64,000 nt of DNA. Origin: Chloroflexota bacterium. GTDB taxonomy: Bacteria > Chloroflexota > UBA11872. Below the pieces are notes generated by a model. The model was not told the origin of the DNA and did no database searches. It was given only the letters and a program-made list of their open reading frames with translations. A program made the translations under genes and the position numbers. Below, in pieces: positions 7,371-17,103 of the stretch (position 1 is the stretch's first letter; each line of letters begins with the position of its first letter). The stretch lies in assembly GCA_022820025.1 (NCBI GenBank), contig JAJEGF010000004.1, positions 111,447-175,446 of the forward strand. Reading direction: 5' to 3'.

Positions 7371-8369
7371 TTAGAGATTCACGGGTTCGGTTTGGCCGGA
7401 GAGAGTGGATTGGAGGAGGGCGTCGAGGGCGCCGATGATCTGGAGGTTTTGGGGGCCGCTGGTTTCGGGTTCGGGGCCGCCGTTGATCCAGGTGCCCCAG
7501 CTCTTCATAACAATGACGTCGAGGGGCGGGCGTTCGGGGCCACCGTCGATGGGGACGCTCTCAAGTTCGCCGGAGCCGGCGAGGATTTCTTCGACGCCGC
7601 CGAAGCCGCGGGTGTTGCGGTAGACGAGGGCGTCTTTGCTGCACTCGATGCGGAATTCGTGGGCGCCCTGGCGGGAGTCGGACGTGGAGACCATGGCGAC
7701 GCGGGCGCCGCTCTCGAACGTGAGTTCGGCGGTGGCCGTTGATTCGCGGCGCCAGGTGGTGGCGGGCGGGCGGAAGCTGTGGCCGGCGACTGCAACGATG
7801 GGCTGGCCCATCATGGAGATGACGGAGTCGATTTCGTGGACAGTCATTTGCCAGAGCTGGGAGTGCTCGGAGTCGGGGTATTCACCGCCGCGGGGTTTGT
7901 AGGTGACCATGTGGCCGACCTGGGGCTCGCCGTGGACGCGTTCGGCAATGAGCCGCCGCATGGTGCGCTGGCCGGGCATGTAGCGCCATTGCTGGTTGAC
8001 GACGACTCTGAGGCCGGCTGCGTCGGCCTTGTCTTGCAGGGTTTTGGCGGCTGGCAGGGTGAGGGTGTAGGGCTTTTCGACAAGGACGTGTTTGCCGGCA
8101 TCGAGGGCCTGGCCGACGAGGAGTTCGTGGGTGCGGGCCCAGGTGGCGACGACGACGGCGTCGACATCACCCTGATCGAGGGTTTCTTGAAGGGAGTCTG
8201 AGGCGACGTCGCGGGAGAGACCGGCTTCGTCGATGCGTTGGTGGAGGAGGGGGAGGTTGAGGTCGACCCAGGCGACGAGTTGGAACATCTCGGGCAGGGC
8301 CTGGATGGCGTTGAGTTGGGCGCGGCCGCGGCCGGCGCCGACGATGGCGACTTTGATTGGGCTGGCCAT
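7371..8369 (-). CDS. Gfo/Idh/MocA-family oxidoreductase
   Basis: 332 residues. The Rossmann NAD(P)-binding start IKVAIVGAGRGRAQ, the strand DAVVVATWARTH, and the signature VEKPYT near residue 96 define the family. The C-terminal alpha/beta domain carries a His in MTVHEIDSV, where many members have a catalytic His. These enzymes oxidise or reduce sugars, inositols and related polyols, and the exact substrate cannot be read from sequence. It is transcribed toward the accessory patch with no obvious operon partner. A second family member is at 55.4 kb beside a GH4 glycosidase. Confidence 0.92.
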   Translation of the reverse strand: MASPIKVAIVGAGRGRAQLNAIQALPEMFQLVAWVDLNLPLLHQRIDEAGLSRDVASDSLQETLDQGDVDAVVVATWARTHELLVGQALDAGKHVLVEKPYTLTLPAAKTLQDKADAAGLRVVVNQQWRYMPGQRTMRRLIAERVHGEPQVGHMVTYKPRGGEYPDSEHSQLWQMTVHEIDSVISMMGQPIVAVAGHSFRPPATTWRRESTATAELTFESGARVAMVSTSDSRQGAHEFRIECSKDALVYRNTRGFGGVEEILAGSGELESVPIDGGPERPPLDVIVMKSWGTWINGGPEPETSGPQNLQIIGALDALLQSTLSGQTEPVNL

Positions 8370-8468
8370 GCGTTTTCTCCCTACGCTGATCGTGGGGTCG
8401 GACGGTACTGGATCTGCCGGGGGGCATTCTCGCAGGTTGGCCGGGATGGTGTTGGCGGGGACTGAGTG

Positions 8469-8603
8469 CCCGGAAGATCCCTCGCCGAATGCCGGCGGGG
8501 GTGCCGGCGTCTACCTCTCCCCCACGAGAGGTTGAAGAGCGGCGGGTTTGCCGTGCAGCGCGTGACCACGGTGGTTGCCTGGGGGCGGGGACACTACCGG
8601 AAG
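8469..8603. repeat. Dispersed 135-bp intergenic repeat, copy A
   Basis: This stretch aligns without gaps, at both ends and in several inner blocks, to 63594-63728. Both begin CCCGGAAGA, have CCGGCG...GCCGG near one end, CGGT-GTTGC near position 110 and end ACCGGAAG. It holds short inverted repeats, for example GCCGGCGGGGGTGCCGGC. It fills most of the 357-bp space between the Gfo/Idh gene and the lipoprotein gene, a space with no gene. It is probably a non-autonomous mobile or REP-like element. Confidence 0.55.
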
Positions 8604-8726
8604 GCTGTCTCTCTGAGGAACGGGGTGCGAAGGGAGTGACGGCACGAAGCGAGCGGGTAGGGGAGATGTGGCCTGGTGTGGAGTAGGCCGAGGCCGCGGG
8701 TTGGTGGCGGCGCGTACGATGGCGGC

Positions 8727-10664
8727 ATGCCCCTCAGATGCTGCCTGCCGACGCGTGCCCCGCGCGGGGTGGCGCTTGTGGCGCGGCTGGGTCTCGCGAT
8801 GGCGCTGCTGGGCCTGTTGCTGGGCGGCTGTGAGGCGGAACCGACGCCACAGGTGCCGACGCCCTCGGCGATCGAGGCGGAGGTGATGCAGGCGGCGCAG
8901 GAAGCGCCGCCGAGTCCGACGGCGGCCGCGGCGGACGCGACTGAGCCCGCACGACAAGGGATCGGTGCGCCTGCGGTTCGAGAGCCTGTGCAGCCGGGCT
9001 CACGGCCACCTGCCGTGCGACCGGTTGCGACGGCGTCGCCAACTCCGAGTCCCACGCCGACGCCTCCGCCGGAGCCGCTGGAGGACGCGGCGATTGCCGA
9101 GCGACTTGCGGAGGCCGCGAGCCTGATCGAGGGGGTGGCGGGATCGCCGGCGGCGATGGAGGCGGGCGCCGACTTGCGGGCGCCGCTGGAAGGGGCGGTG
9201 CTGGCGTTCCTGGACGGCTATGGCGCGGATCCCAAGGCGGCGATTCGACTGGATTACACGATTGGGCAGCTACCGCCGCTGGTGTATGACCTGGATCCAA
9301 TTGGCGTGCGGATTGCGGTGGCGGACGTGGACGGAGATGGCGCGAACGAGTTGATTGCCGCGTGGCACATCTTTGGTGTGCCGCCGCTTTGGTTCGACCA
9401 GGTGGACGGTGGATTCACCGCGCGCGAGTTTCCGGTCGGCGAATCGAAACAGACGGCGATTGGTATGTCGATGGTGCATTCGACGGCTGATCTGACCGAC
9501 GACGGGATCGCGGACGTGGTGCTGGTTTCGACGATGCCGGGAGCGAGTACACAGACCGAGCGGGTTCGGGTGTTCCTATGGAATGGCGATTCACCGCGGC
9601 GGGTGTTTGATCTTCCGGTGGTGCTTGGCGCCGGGCCTGCGGGCTGGGAGCTGCGAGTCGGGGGATCGTCAGTCCAAATCGAGACGGTGTGCCCGGCGCT
9701 GGGACATTTCGACGCGCCGCTGTTTCCGCATCCGGGGCTGCGCCGGAGTTTTGCCTGGGAGGGGCCCTACTTCGCGGAAGTGGGGCGTCGCTTGGGTCCG
9801 CCGGTGTCTCGACGCGACCAGGTCAATCGCGGCGAGGCGGCGTTTTGGGCGGGTCGGTATAGCGAGGCGGAGGCGGCGTATCGGGCGGTGATCGAGCAGC
9901 CGGTGTCGGACGGGCCGCGGGTGGACTCGGGGCCGGACTGGGAAGGATTGGCTCATTTGCGGCTGGCGCAGATTTCGCTCCTGGCGATCGAAGCGTTTGA
10001 CCCGTCGCGCCTGCAAGCGGCGATCGATCGTGGCGGGGAACTCGGACTGATTGCCCAGACAATCCAGGAAGCGGTGGCGACTCCGGATGCCCTGGGGGCA
10101 TTCGCGGCGTTGCAGCAGTTGGACCTGGCGAGCGAACCACCGCCCGGCGTGGACGGACGGATTGGCTTTCCGATGGATGCAGGGCTGATTCTGGGTTTGG
10201 GTAAGGCGCTGGAGATTGGGCTGCGCGGACTGGGCAGCGGCGAGCTCTCGGAGGCGGCGATTACGAGCCGGCTGGAGTCGCGCGGTGTTGAAGTGCGACG
10301 AGCGACGGTGGGCGATCTGAACAGTGATGGCGCGCTGGAGGCGGTGGTTTCGCTGAAGCGTCACAGCACGCGAGTGGTTGGACCGCCGGCAAACGAATTC
10401 TGGTTTGTGTATCGCCGTGGCACGCGGTGGGTGGCACGGCCGGTGGGGCCGGTGAGTGACAGTGCGCTTCCTGTCGGAGTCAAATCGGTCAGCCAGGGAC
10501 GCGCGGTGATTACGATGACCGATTCGGCTGCGGGACTTGCGGACTATGTGAGCTTTGATGGGCAACGGATGGATGTGTGGGACGAGTTGCCAACGCTGGA
10601 TGATCTGTATCCCGTGAATCCGTTCGATGGGCGGGGGACAAGGAGTTGCGAGATTTCGGCGTAG
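8727..10664 (+). CDS. Lipoprotein with FG-GAP/VCBS-like calcium-binding repeats
   Basis: 645 residues from ATG 8727. An upstream in-frame start at 8676 would bury the signal peptide. A lipoprotein signal is clear: Arg residues, hydrophobic ARLGLAMALLGLLL and lipobox LLGGC near residue 34, followed by a ~80-residue Pro/Thr/Ala linker. Asp-rich loops ADVDGDGANEL, ADLTDDGIADV and GDLNSDGALEA are FG-GAP/VCBS-type Ca2+ sites that usually sit in beta-propeller blades. The region around 380-430 has TPR-like helices (FWAGRYSEAEAAYRAVIEQ). It is expected on the outer face of the cytoplasmic membrane. Its ligand is unknown. Confidence 0.8.
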   Translation: MPLRCCLPTRAPRGVALVARLGLAMALLGLLLGGCEAEPTPQVPTPSAIEAEVMQAAQEAPPSPTAAAADATEPARQGIGAPAVREPVQPGSRPPAVRPVATASPTPSPTPTPPPEPLEDAAIAERLAEAASLIEGVAGSPAAMEAGADLRAPLEGAVLAFLDGYGADPKAAIRLDYTIGQLPPLVYDLDPIGVRIAVADVDGDGANELIAAWHIFGVPPLWFDQVDGGFTAREFPVGESKQTAIGMSMVHSTADLTDDGIADVVLVSTMPGASTQTERVRVFLWNGDSPRRVFDLPVVLGAGPAGWELRVGGSSVQIETVCPALGHFDAPLFPHPGLRRSFAWEGPYFAEVGRRLGPPVSRRDQVNRGEAAFWAGRYSEAEAAYRAVIEQPVSDGPRVDSGPDWEGLAHLRLAQISLLAIEAFDPSRLQAAIDRGGELGLIAQTIQEAVATPDALGAFAALQQLDLASEPPPGVDGRIGFPMDAGLILGLGKALEIGLRGLGSGELSEAAITSRLESRGVEVRRATVGDLNSDGALEAVVSLKRHSTRVVGPPANEFWFVYRRGTRWVARPVGPVSDSALPVGVKSVSQGRAVITMTDSAAGLADYVSFDGQRMDVWDELPTLDDLYPVNPFDGRGTRSCEISA

Positions 10665-10685
10665 TCGAGAGGCGTTCGACTGAAG

Positions 10686-13481
10686 CTATGCGTTGGCGCT
10701 GGTAAGGGAGGGGGATTGGCGGCTGGCGCGGGTTTCCAGGGGGTCGATGCGGCAGGCGCAGATTTTGTATTCGGGGATCTTGGAGATGGGGTCGAGGACG
10801 TTGATGGTGAGGAGGTTGGCGGCGGCTTCGGCGAAGTGCCAGCTCATGTAGACGGTGCCGGGGGCGACGCGGCGGGTGATCCAGGCACGGGCTTCGACAG
10901 CGCCGCGGCGGGTGCTGACGCGCACGAGACCGCTCTTGGGGATGCCGAGGCGATCGGCGTCTTCCGGTGAGACTTCGACGAGGGGTTCGGGGTAGGCCTC
11001 GTCGAGGCGCGAGCGGCGGGTCATGGCGCCGGTGTGCCAGTGATACAGCACCCGGCCGGTGTTGAAGATGAAGGGGTAGTTGCGGTCGGGGACTTCCACG
11101 TTCTCGCGCCAGTGGACGGCGTGCATGCTGGCCTTGCCGTCGGCCGTGGGAAAGCGGTCGCCGAAGAGCCAGAGCGCGCCGGGGTCGTCGGGGGTGAGGC
11201 AGGGCCAGCGGAGGCCGCCTTCGCGGTCCAATCTCTCATGGCTGAGGCCGGCGTGGCTGGGGGTGACGCGGGCGATTTCGTCGAAGATCTGGGACGGGGT
11301 GTCGAGGCCGAGGTGGCGGCCCATGCGGCGGGCGAGGTCGGCGATGATCTCCCAGTCTTCGCGGGCTTCGCCGGGCCGGGGGAGGATGGGCCGGACACGC
11401 TGGACGCGGCGGTCGGTGTTGGTGTAGGTGCCATCCTTTTCGGCCCAGCTTGAGGCAGGGAGGACGACGTCGGCGATTTCGGCGGTTTCGGTCATGAAGA
11501 TGTCCTGGACGACCAGGAAGTCCAGGTGGCGGAAGTGGCGGCGGGAGGCGTGGAGGTCGGGGTCCGCCATGAGTGGGTTTTCGCCCATGATGTACATGCC
11601 GCGGACGTCGCCCGCGCCGGCGGCCTGGCCGATTTCGATGGTGGTGAGGCCCTGACGGTCGGGGAGCTTTGTGCCCCATTGCTCCTCGAAGTAGCCGCGG
11701 AAGGTCTCGTCTTCGACGGAGCGGTAGTCGGTGAAGTACATGGGGATGGCGCCGACGTCGCTGGTGCCCTGGACGTTGTTCTGGCCGCGGAGGGGGTTGA
11801 GGCCGGTGCCGCGGCGTCCGACGTTGCCGGTGGCAAGAGCCAGATTGATGAGGGTGAGGCAGGCCTCGGTGCCGTGGGTGTGCTCGGAGATGCCGAGCCC
11901 CCAGTAGAAGGCGGTCTTGTCGGCCTTTCCGATGATGTGAGCGGCGCGTTCGAGGGTGGCGGGGGGAATGCCGGTCAGGGCTTCCTGGCGTTCGGGGGTC
12001 CAGTGCTGGACGGCGGCGGCGACGGCCTGGAAGTTCTTGACGCGGTCGGCGACGCACTCCTCGTTGACCAGGCCGTCGCGGATGATGACGTGGAGCAGGG
12101 CGTTGTACATGGGGACGTCGGCGCCGGTGCGACATTGCAGGTGGACGTCGGCCCAGCGGGTGAGTTCGATGGCGCGGGGGTCAGCGACGATGAGCTTGGC
12201 GCCGCTGCGAATGGCGGCCTTCATTTTGAGGGCGGTGATGGGGTGGGTTTCGGTGGTGTTTGAGCCGGTGACGTAGATGACGTCGTTTTCGGCGATCTCG
12301 TCCAGCGAGTTGGTGAAGGCGCCGGTACCGATGCTCAGGCCCAGAGCGGCGACGGATGAGGCGTGGCAGAGGCGGGTGCAGTTGTCGATGTTGTTGGTGC
12401 CGAGGACGACGCGAGTGAATTTCTGGAGGAGGTAGTTGTCCTCGTTGAGGCACTTGGAGGAGCCGTAGACGGCGAGGGCGTCGGAGCCGTGGGTGTCTCG
12501 GATTTCGGTCAAACGGCGGGCAACATGGTTGAGGGCTTCGTCCCAGGTGGCGCGGCGCCAGCGGCCGGCGCCGCGCTCGCCGGTGCGGATGAGGGGGTGG
12601 GTTAAGCGGTCGTCGCTCTGGGCGTAGTCCCAGCCGAAGCGGCCCTTGACGCAAAGCCAGCCCTGGTTGACGGGGTGGTCCTCGGGGGACATGGCGTGGG
12701 TGATCTGGCCGCCGCGGACGTGGACTTCGAGCCCGCAGCCGACGCCGCAGAAGGAGCAGGTGGTCTCGACGACTCGGTCATCCTCCACGATGCCCTGCTT
12801 CTCGAGTTCCCACTGGGCGCGGCTCTTGAGGGCGCCGGAGGGGCAGACCTGCACGCAGTTGCCGCAGTAGACGCAGGTGGTGTCCATGATTCCGTCGTAC
12901 TCGAGGGTTGAGATACGGACATGGAAGCCGCGTTCGCCGGGCTCGATGGCGTACGTGAGCTGGACTTCATCACCGCAGACGTCCACGCAGCGCCAGCACA
13001 TGACGCACTTGGCGTAGTCGCGGATGTAGTAGGGGTTGTCGTCGATGACTGGCAGGTCGGCGCGGGAGGCCTGGCCGTTGGGCTTGACGTTGTAATCGTC
13101 GAGGAGGGACGCGAGGTCGGGGGCTTCGCTGAGATCGACGCCGGAGAGGAGGGCCTTGAGGGAGCCCTTGCGGGAGCGGCGGACGCCTTCGCTGTCGGTG
13201 AAGAGGGCCTGGCCGGGTTCCACGAGGGCGCGGCAGGCGGAGAGGAGCTTGGTTTCGCCGGTGAGGGAAGCGTCGGCGGCGGGTGGACCGGCGTCGGTGT
13301 CGGCGGCCTGTTCAACGAGGCAGAGCCGACAGTTGGCAGAGGCGGCGATGTTGGGGTGGTAGCAGAGCGTGGGGATATCGATCCCCAGGTCAGCGGCGGC
13401 CTGGAGGATGGAGGTGCCGGCCGGCACGGTTACAGAACGACCGTTGATGGTGAGCGTCACAGCGTCCACCGCTGTCGCCAT
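10686..13481 (-). CDS. fdhA: Formate dehydrogenase catalytic (alpha) subunit, Cys-type molybdopterin enzyme
   Basis: 931 residues. Order of domains: NuoG-like [2Fe-2S] (C40, C51, C54, C83); two [4Fe-4S] sites (C159/C162/C165/C169 and C203/C206/C209/C213); the molybdopterin-domain [4Fe-4S] site (C242, C245, C249, C277); then the bis-MGD domain with C372-H373 in CTRLCHASSV, the Mo ligand that is selenocysteine in some relatives. The C-terminal MGD-binding domain contains FNTGRVLYHWHTGAMTRRS. It oxidises formate to CO2, in the cytoplasm when paired with NADH-reactive subunits. No FdsB/FdsG-like subunits or FdhD lie in this window. Two small upstream genes on the same strand are closely spaced. 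Confidence 0.93.
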   Translation of the reverse strand: MATAVDAVTLTINGRSVTVPAGTSILQAAADLGIDIPTLCYHPNIAASANCRLCLVEQAADTDAGPPAADASLTGETKLLSACRALVEPGQALFTDSEGVRRSRKGSLKALLSGVDLSEAPDLASLLDDYNVKPNGQASRADLPVIDDNPYYIRDYAKCVMCWRCVDVCGDEVQLTYAIEPGERGFHVRISTLEYDGIMDTTCVYCGNCVQVCPSGALKSRAQWELEKQGIVEDDRVVETTCSFCGVGCGLEVHVRGGQITHAMSPEDHPVNQGWLCVKGRFGWDYAQSDDRLTHPLIRTGERGAGRWRRATWDEALNHVARRLTEIRDTHGSDALAVYGSSKCLNEDNYLLQKFTRVVLGTNNIDNCTRLCHASSVAALGLSIGTGAFTNSLDEIAENDVIYVTGSNTTETHPITALKMKAAIRSGAKLIVADPRAIELTRWADVHLQCRTGADVPMYNALLHVIIRDGLVNEECVADRVKNFQAVAAAVQHWTPERQEALTGIPPATLERAAHIIGKADKTAFYWGLGISEHTHGTEACLTLINLALATGNVGRRGTGLNPLRGQNNVQGTSDVGAIPMYFTDYRSVEDETFRGYFEEQWGTKLPDRQGLTTIEIGQAAGAGDVRGMYIMGENPLMADPDLHASRRHFRHLDFLVVQDIFMTETAEIADVVLPASSWAEKDGTYTNTDRRVQRVRPILPRPGEAREDWEIIADLARRMGRHLGLDTPSQIFDEIARVTPSHAGLSHERLDREGGLRWPCLTPDDPGALWLFGDRFPTADGKASMHAVHWRENVEVPDRNYPFIFNTGRVLYHWHTGAMTRRSRLDEAYPEPLVEVSPEDADRLGIPKSGLVRVSTRRGAVEARAWITRRVAPGTVYMSWHFAEAAANLLTINVLDPISKIPEYKICACRIDPLETRASRQSPSLTSANA

Positions 13482-13512
13482 GCAAAATCGCCCGCTGCTT
13501 ATGGGGAGCCGA

Positions 13513-13839
13513 CTAGCCTACGTTACCGGGATGATCCGGCGGCTCTGGCCTCCCGTCAGGTGGGGAGCGGTGACGGTTGCCTTCGGGCGGCGGAGAGCCG
13601 GATCCGACGTTTTCGCCCTCGTGGAAGATGAGCCAGAAGATGTACCCCATCCAAATCAGGGCCAGCAGGACCACGGGGATGACGACGACGACGAGGATGA
13701 GGCCGGGGTCGGCTGCGGGTGCGTTGCCAGCAGTGGGCGTGGCGGTTGGACTGGCGGACGGGCCGAGGGCCAGGACGGAGGGTATCGCGATCAACAGGAT
13801 CGCAGCGCCGATAGGGAGGGCTAGCTTTCGGCGCGGCAT
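13513..13839 (-). CDS. Small membrane protein
   Basis: 108 residues with an N-terminal hydrophobic stretch (LPIGAAILLIAIPSVLAL, signal peptide or first membrane segment), a short Pro/Thr/Ala loop, a second membrane segment (LILVVVVIPVVLLALIWMGYIFWLI, about residues 47-71) and a charged, Pro-rich tail. It starts 2 bp after the stop of the giant membrane protein gene and ends 31 bp before formate dehydrogenase, so it is probably cotranscribed with both. I recognise no family. A role as a membrane tether for either neighbour is only a guess. Confidence 0.7.
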   Translation of the reverse strand: MPRRKLALPIGAAILLIAIPSVLALGPSASPTATPTAGNAPAADPGLILVVVVIPVVLLALIWMGYIFWLIFHEGENVGSGSPPPEGNRHRSPPDGRPEPPDHPGNVG

Positions 13840-13840
13840 T

Positions 13841-16800
13841 TCAGGGTGAGGGTTCGGGATTCTCGGCCCAGGGAGTGAGATCGATTTCCCAGCCGATGAT
13901 GCCGGTGTAGTCGAGCCAGCGGCTCGGGCCGCCGACTTCGCGGTGTTCGATGCTCACGATGCCTGAGAACACCTCCGCTGAAGTTCCGGACTCGTGGACC
14001 TCGATTCTCACGAGTGGTATGACCTGTTGGATCCAGAGACTGGTGGTTTCCGGAGTGAACCGTGCAACGTTCAGGGTCAGGAGATAAGAGCGGCCGGGAA
14101 CGAGGTCCGAGGATCGGACCCCGGGATCCCCGTTGATCGTGAGCCGCCGAGGGTCAAGCTCGATGCGCGCCATCTGGGTATCGACGGCGAGTGTCAGTGG
14201 GGCGGACCACCACCAGACGGAATCGGGCGGGTCGGTCTCCCGCGGAACGGCTCCGGACGGTCCGGCTCTGTATAGCCGAAACTCCGAGCCGGATGTGATC
14301 GCCAGGCCGTTCGGGTTTCGATACCAGAGATTGACGATTGCAAGATCGCCGTCTTTCCCGCCGTCAAAGCCCAAGCCGGCGACCGTTGGCTGCGCGTTCT
14401 CGGCCGGCATGGCGGGCGCCGGCCGCAGCTGGGCAAAGGGCGCGACGCCGGCCTGGGCGGTGACTGCCAACTTCGTGCAGTCGCGAACGGTCAGGTTCGT
14501 GATCTGGGGGACTCCGCTCAGTTCCGAATCTGCGAGGCCAGCAGTCACAGTACTGCCCGGCTCGCCCAGCAACTGGAGTTCAAGCGTCCCGTCTTCCGAG
14601 GATTCACAGGCTCGGCGAGACGGCGCGGGCAACTCGGCAGAGTCCGATCCGACCCGCCAGACAGGCGACCAGGCGGTGCCGAGGTCGTAAACCCGCATGC
14701 CGTAGCCGGCCCAGATGGCATCGTCGCGCGACAGGCCGAGGACGGTGGGATCGACGTGGTCGAGGAGGGCGACAACGCCCCGGTTGGGGATGTCAGTAAG
14801 AGGCTGCACGCGCGGAAGACGAGCGGCGGGCTGGTCGAAGTACGTCAACGAGGCGCGGAGGTCAGCTCGGTCCACAAAGTTGGACAGCAGCATGCGGCTC
14901 TGGTGGGGCGTTAGCCCGTCCAATGCGACTACCGGCGCCTCGGGCGGGACGATATCGCGCAGGAATCGAAAGCTCGCAGGTACACGTTCGCGCGTTCCGA
15001 CGCCCGGGAGCACCTCAAACACCCGATGGCGCTGCCCCGAGACCGAGCGCAGATCGGCCAGCAGCTTCAGTTGCGTCGGATCGTCGAGCAGGCGCCGGGC
15101 CTGAGGCGTGAGCACCTCTTCCCACTCATCCGTCAGGTGCAGATGGGTAATCTCCATATCGACAAGATCGTCTCGATTCAGGGACCGCAGGGCGTCGTGG
15201 TACACGGGCATTGAGCTGCTGGATATGACCTGGACGCGCCGCCCGGAGGTGGGCGCGGCGATACCCGCGACCGAGGCAACAACGGCGGGGCGCGTGGTGA
15301 GCAGGCGGGCATCGTTGGGCAGAGTGTGCGCGAGCCAGGCGTAGACGTCCCAGTTCTGATCAAGCTCGGCGGCAAACTGCGATTGGCCCACGTACGGGTA
15401 TCCGGGGCCGCCGATTACAGGTTGCTCAATCGCAAACCCCTCGGCCGCGAGGCGAATGCCGGCGACCGCGCGCGGGACGGCCGTGGGCAAGACGCCGAGG
15501 AGGACAACGACGAGAATCGCCCATGTGCGCTTCCGGCCTGGCAGCCCCCCGACAAGGCCGCTGATCCCTGACAGTGCGGCGAAGCTCGCGATAGCCGCCG
15601 CCAGGTAGAGAATGCGAGCGTCGTTTCCCGGAAGCGCCGATTGAAGGACCACCGCCTCCACCAGTCCCAAGGTGCTGGCCACCGTGAGGAAGGCGATCCC
15701 CCAACTCCTCCGTCGGTACGCCGCAAAGGCTCCAATGGCAATCAGAGGCACGATTCCGACGCGCACCATGACCGGTCCCGTGAGCTCAAATGGCGCCACC
15801 GCCACTCTGTCGGGCTCAAAGATGAGCTTCGCCATTCCCGCCTGGCCGCCGCGCTGAAATAGCGCGTCCGACACGGGTCCGCCGGCCAGCGCCGCGAGCA
15901 GCGCCGCAAAGGCGAGCGCGGATGCCAGCACGAGTCGATTGCGGCCATCGAGCCGGACAAGACGACTCAATACGACCACGCCCAGAGCAAGGCTCGCAAA
16001 CACCAGCACCGCAGCCTCCGCAAGGGCCATCACCCCTGCGGCGGCAGCGATCACGGCTGCCGGCCGCCGACCAGCCCCGGCTTCGAGAGCCGCGGCCAGC
16101 AGCAGCACGATGCACACGGCCAGCGCCCAATGGGGCTTGTGCATCCACTCGAATGCCACAGCCACGCCGGCGGGCGCCAGGCCCGAGAGAACTCCGAGAG
16201 GGCCTCCGGATTCATGGGACATCGCCACGTATGGCGGCAAGCCGACGTGGAGGGGATTCAGGACCAGAGCGAGGACCGATCCAGCTCCGCCAGCCAGCGG
16301 CAGCGGAGCGCCAATACCCCAGGCGAATCCGACGGCCGCCAGAACCAACGCGACGATTAGGAGCCCGGAGAGTACCGCGACTGCCGTCCACGGGGGAACA
16401 CCGGCCGTATTGACCAGACTCGCCGCTAGAAGATCCGGGCCATAGTGATAGCCAATGCCCGCGTCCTGGCCATAGGGCGTAACGGGTGGAAAGACGCCGC
16501 GCGCCATGCGTAGCGCCAACGGGAAATGCCACGTCTCCTCGCCGGCACGCACCTGCAGGCGATTGGCGAGGGTCAGTACGTAGATGCCGGCCGAAACCAA
16601 GAGGATCGCCATCGACGCCAATGCTCTACGACGCGAGGGCGGGTGGATTAGGCGGGTGCGCCAGCCGACGAATGTCGCGATCGCCGATGGGGCCAGGAGG
16701 CCGAACCAGGCGCTGGGAGTGCCGGGGATTACGTAGGCGGAGAGGTTGGTGGTGAGCAGGACCGCGACAATGCCGAGGGCCGGGGCATAGAAGGGCCAGA

Positions 16801-16924
16801 CTGGGCGAGGGCGATCGCCAAACACCGCGCGGGACAACGGAACGCCAATGGCGGCCATCCACAGGCAGACGCCGGTGGAGGCAAAGATGCCGAGCCACGG
16901 GGAGACCGTTGGATCCAGATTCAT
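13841..16924 (-). CDS. Large polytopic membrane protein with extracytoplasmic C-terminal domain, paralogue 1
   Basis: 1027 residues. About the first 490 contain a dozen or more membrane segments with conserved loops (RMARGVFPPVTPYG, DAGIGYHYGPD), a layout like GT-C glycosyltransferases or ArnT/PMT-type proteins, though I see no clear catalytic DxD/ExD motif. The remaining ~530 residues are soluble and presumably outside, with HLHLTDEW, VWRVGSDSA and a C-terminal beta domain ending FSGIVSIEH...DYTGIIGWEIDLTPW. It is paralogous along its length to the next gene upstream. Function unknown; cell-envelope polysaccharide handling is plausible from topology. Confidence 0.8.
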   Translation of the reverse strand: MNLDPTVSPWLGIFASTGVCLWMAAIGVPLSRAVFGDRPRPVWPFYAPALGIVAVLLTTNLSAYVIPGTPSAWFGLLAPSAIATFVGWRTRLIHPPSRRRALASMAILLVSAGIYVLTLANRLQVRAGEETWHFPLALRMARGVFPPVTPYGQDAGIGYHYGPDLLAASLVNTAGVPPWTAVAVLSGLLIVALVLAAVGFAWGIGAPLPLAGGAGSVLALVLNPLHVGLPPYVAMSHESGGPLGVLSGLAPAGVAVAFEWMHKPHWALAVCIVLLLAAALEAGAGRRPAAVIAAAAGVMALAEAAVLVFASLALGVVVLSRLVRLDGRNRLVLASALAFAALLAALAGGPVSDALFQRGGQAGMAKLIFEPDRVAVAPFELTGPVMVRVGIVPLIAIGAFAAYRRRSWGIAFLTVASTLGLVEAVVLQSALPGNDARILYLAAAIASFAALSGISGLVGGLPGRKRTWAILVVVLLGVLPTAVPRAVAGIRLAAEGFAIEQPVIGGPGYPYVGQSQFAAELDQNWDVYAWLAHTLPNDARLLTTRPAVVASVAGIAAPTSGRRVQVISSSSMPVYHDALRSLNRDDLVDMEITHLHLTDEWEEVLTPQARRLLDDPTQLKLLADLRSVSGQRHRVFEVLPGVGTRERVPASFRFLRDIVPPEAPVVALDGLTPHQSRMLLSNFVDRADLRASLTYFDQPAARLPRVQPLTDIPNRGVVALLDHVDPTVLGLSRDDAIWAGYGMRVYDLGTAWSPVWRVGSDSAELPAPSRRACESSEDGTLELQLLGEPGSTVTAGLADSELSGVPQITNLTVRDCTKLAVTAQAGVAPFAQLRPAPAMPAENAQPTVAGLGFDGGKDGDLAIVNLWYRNPNGLAITSGSEFRLYRAGPSGAVPRETDPPDSVWWWSAPLTLAVDTQMARIELDPRRLTINGDPGVRSSDLVPGRSYLLTLNVARFTPETTSLWIQQVIPLVRIEVHESGTSAEVFSGIVSIEHREVGGPSRWLDYTGIIGWEIDLTPWAENPEPSP

Positions 16925-17103
16925 CTATGCCAAGCCACCCTGCCAAGGATGCACAGCGAGCCACGGCACACGACATTGCCCTGATACGAAGGCGAAATCT
17001 ACAATAGACCTTGAGCACCCGATAGCACTCGACTCAGAAGCGCAGGCCGCCCCAACAGGCACATAGAATCGTCCTGCGAACATCTGCCTACACTCGGCGC
17101 GCA

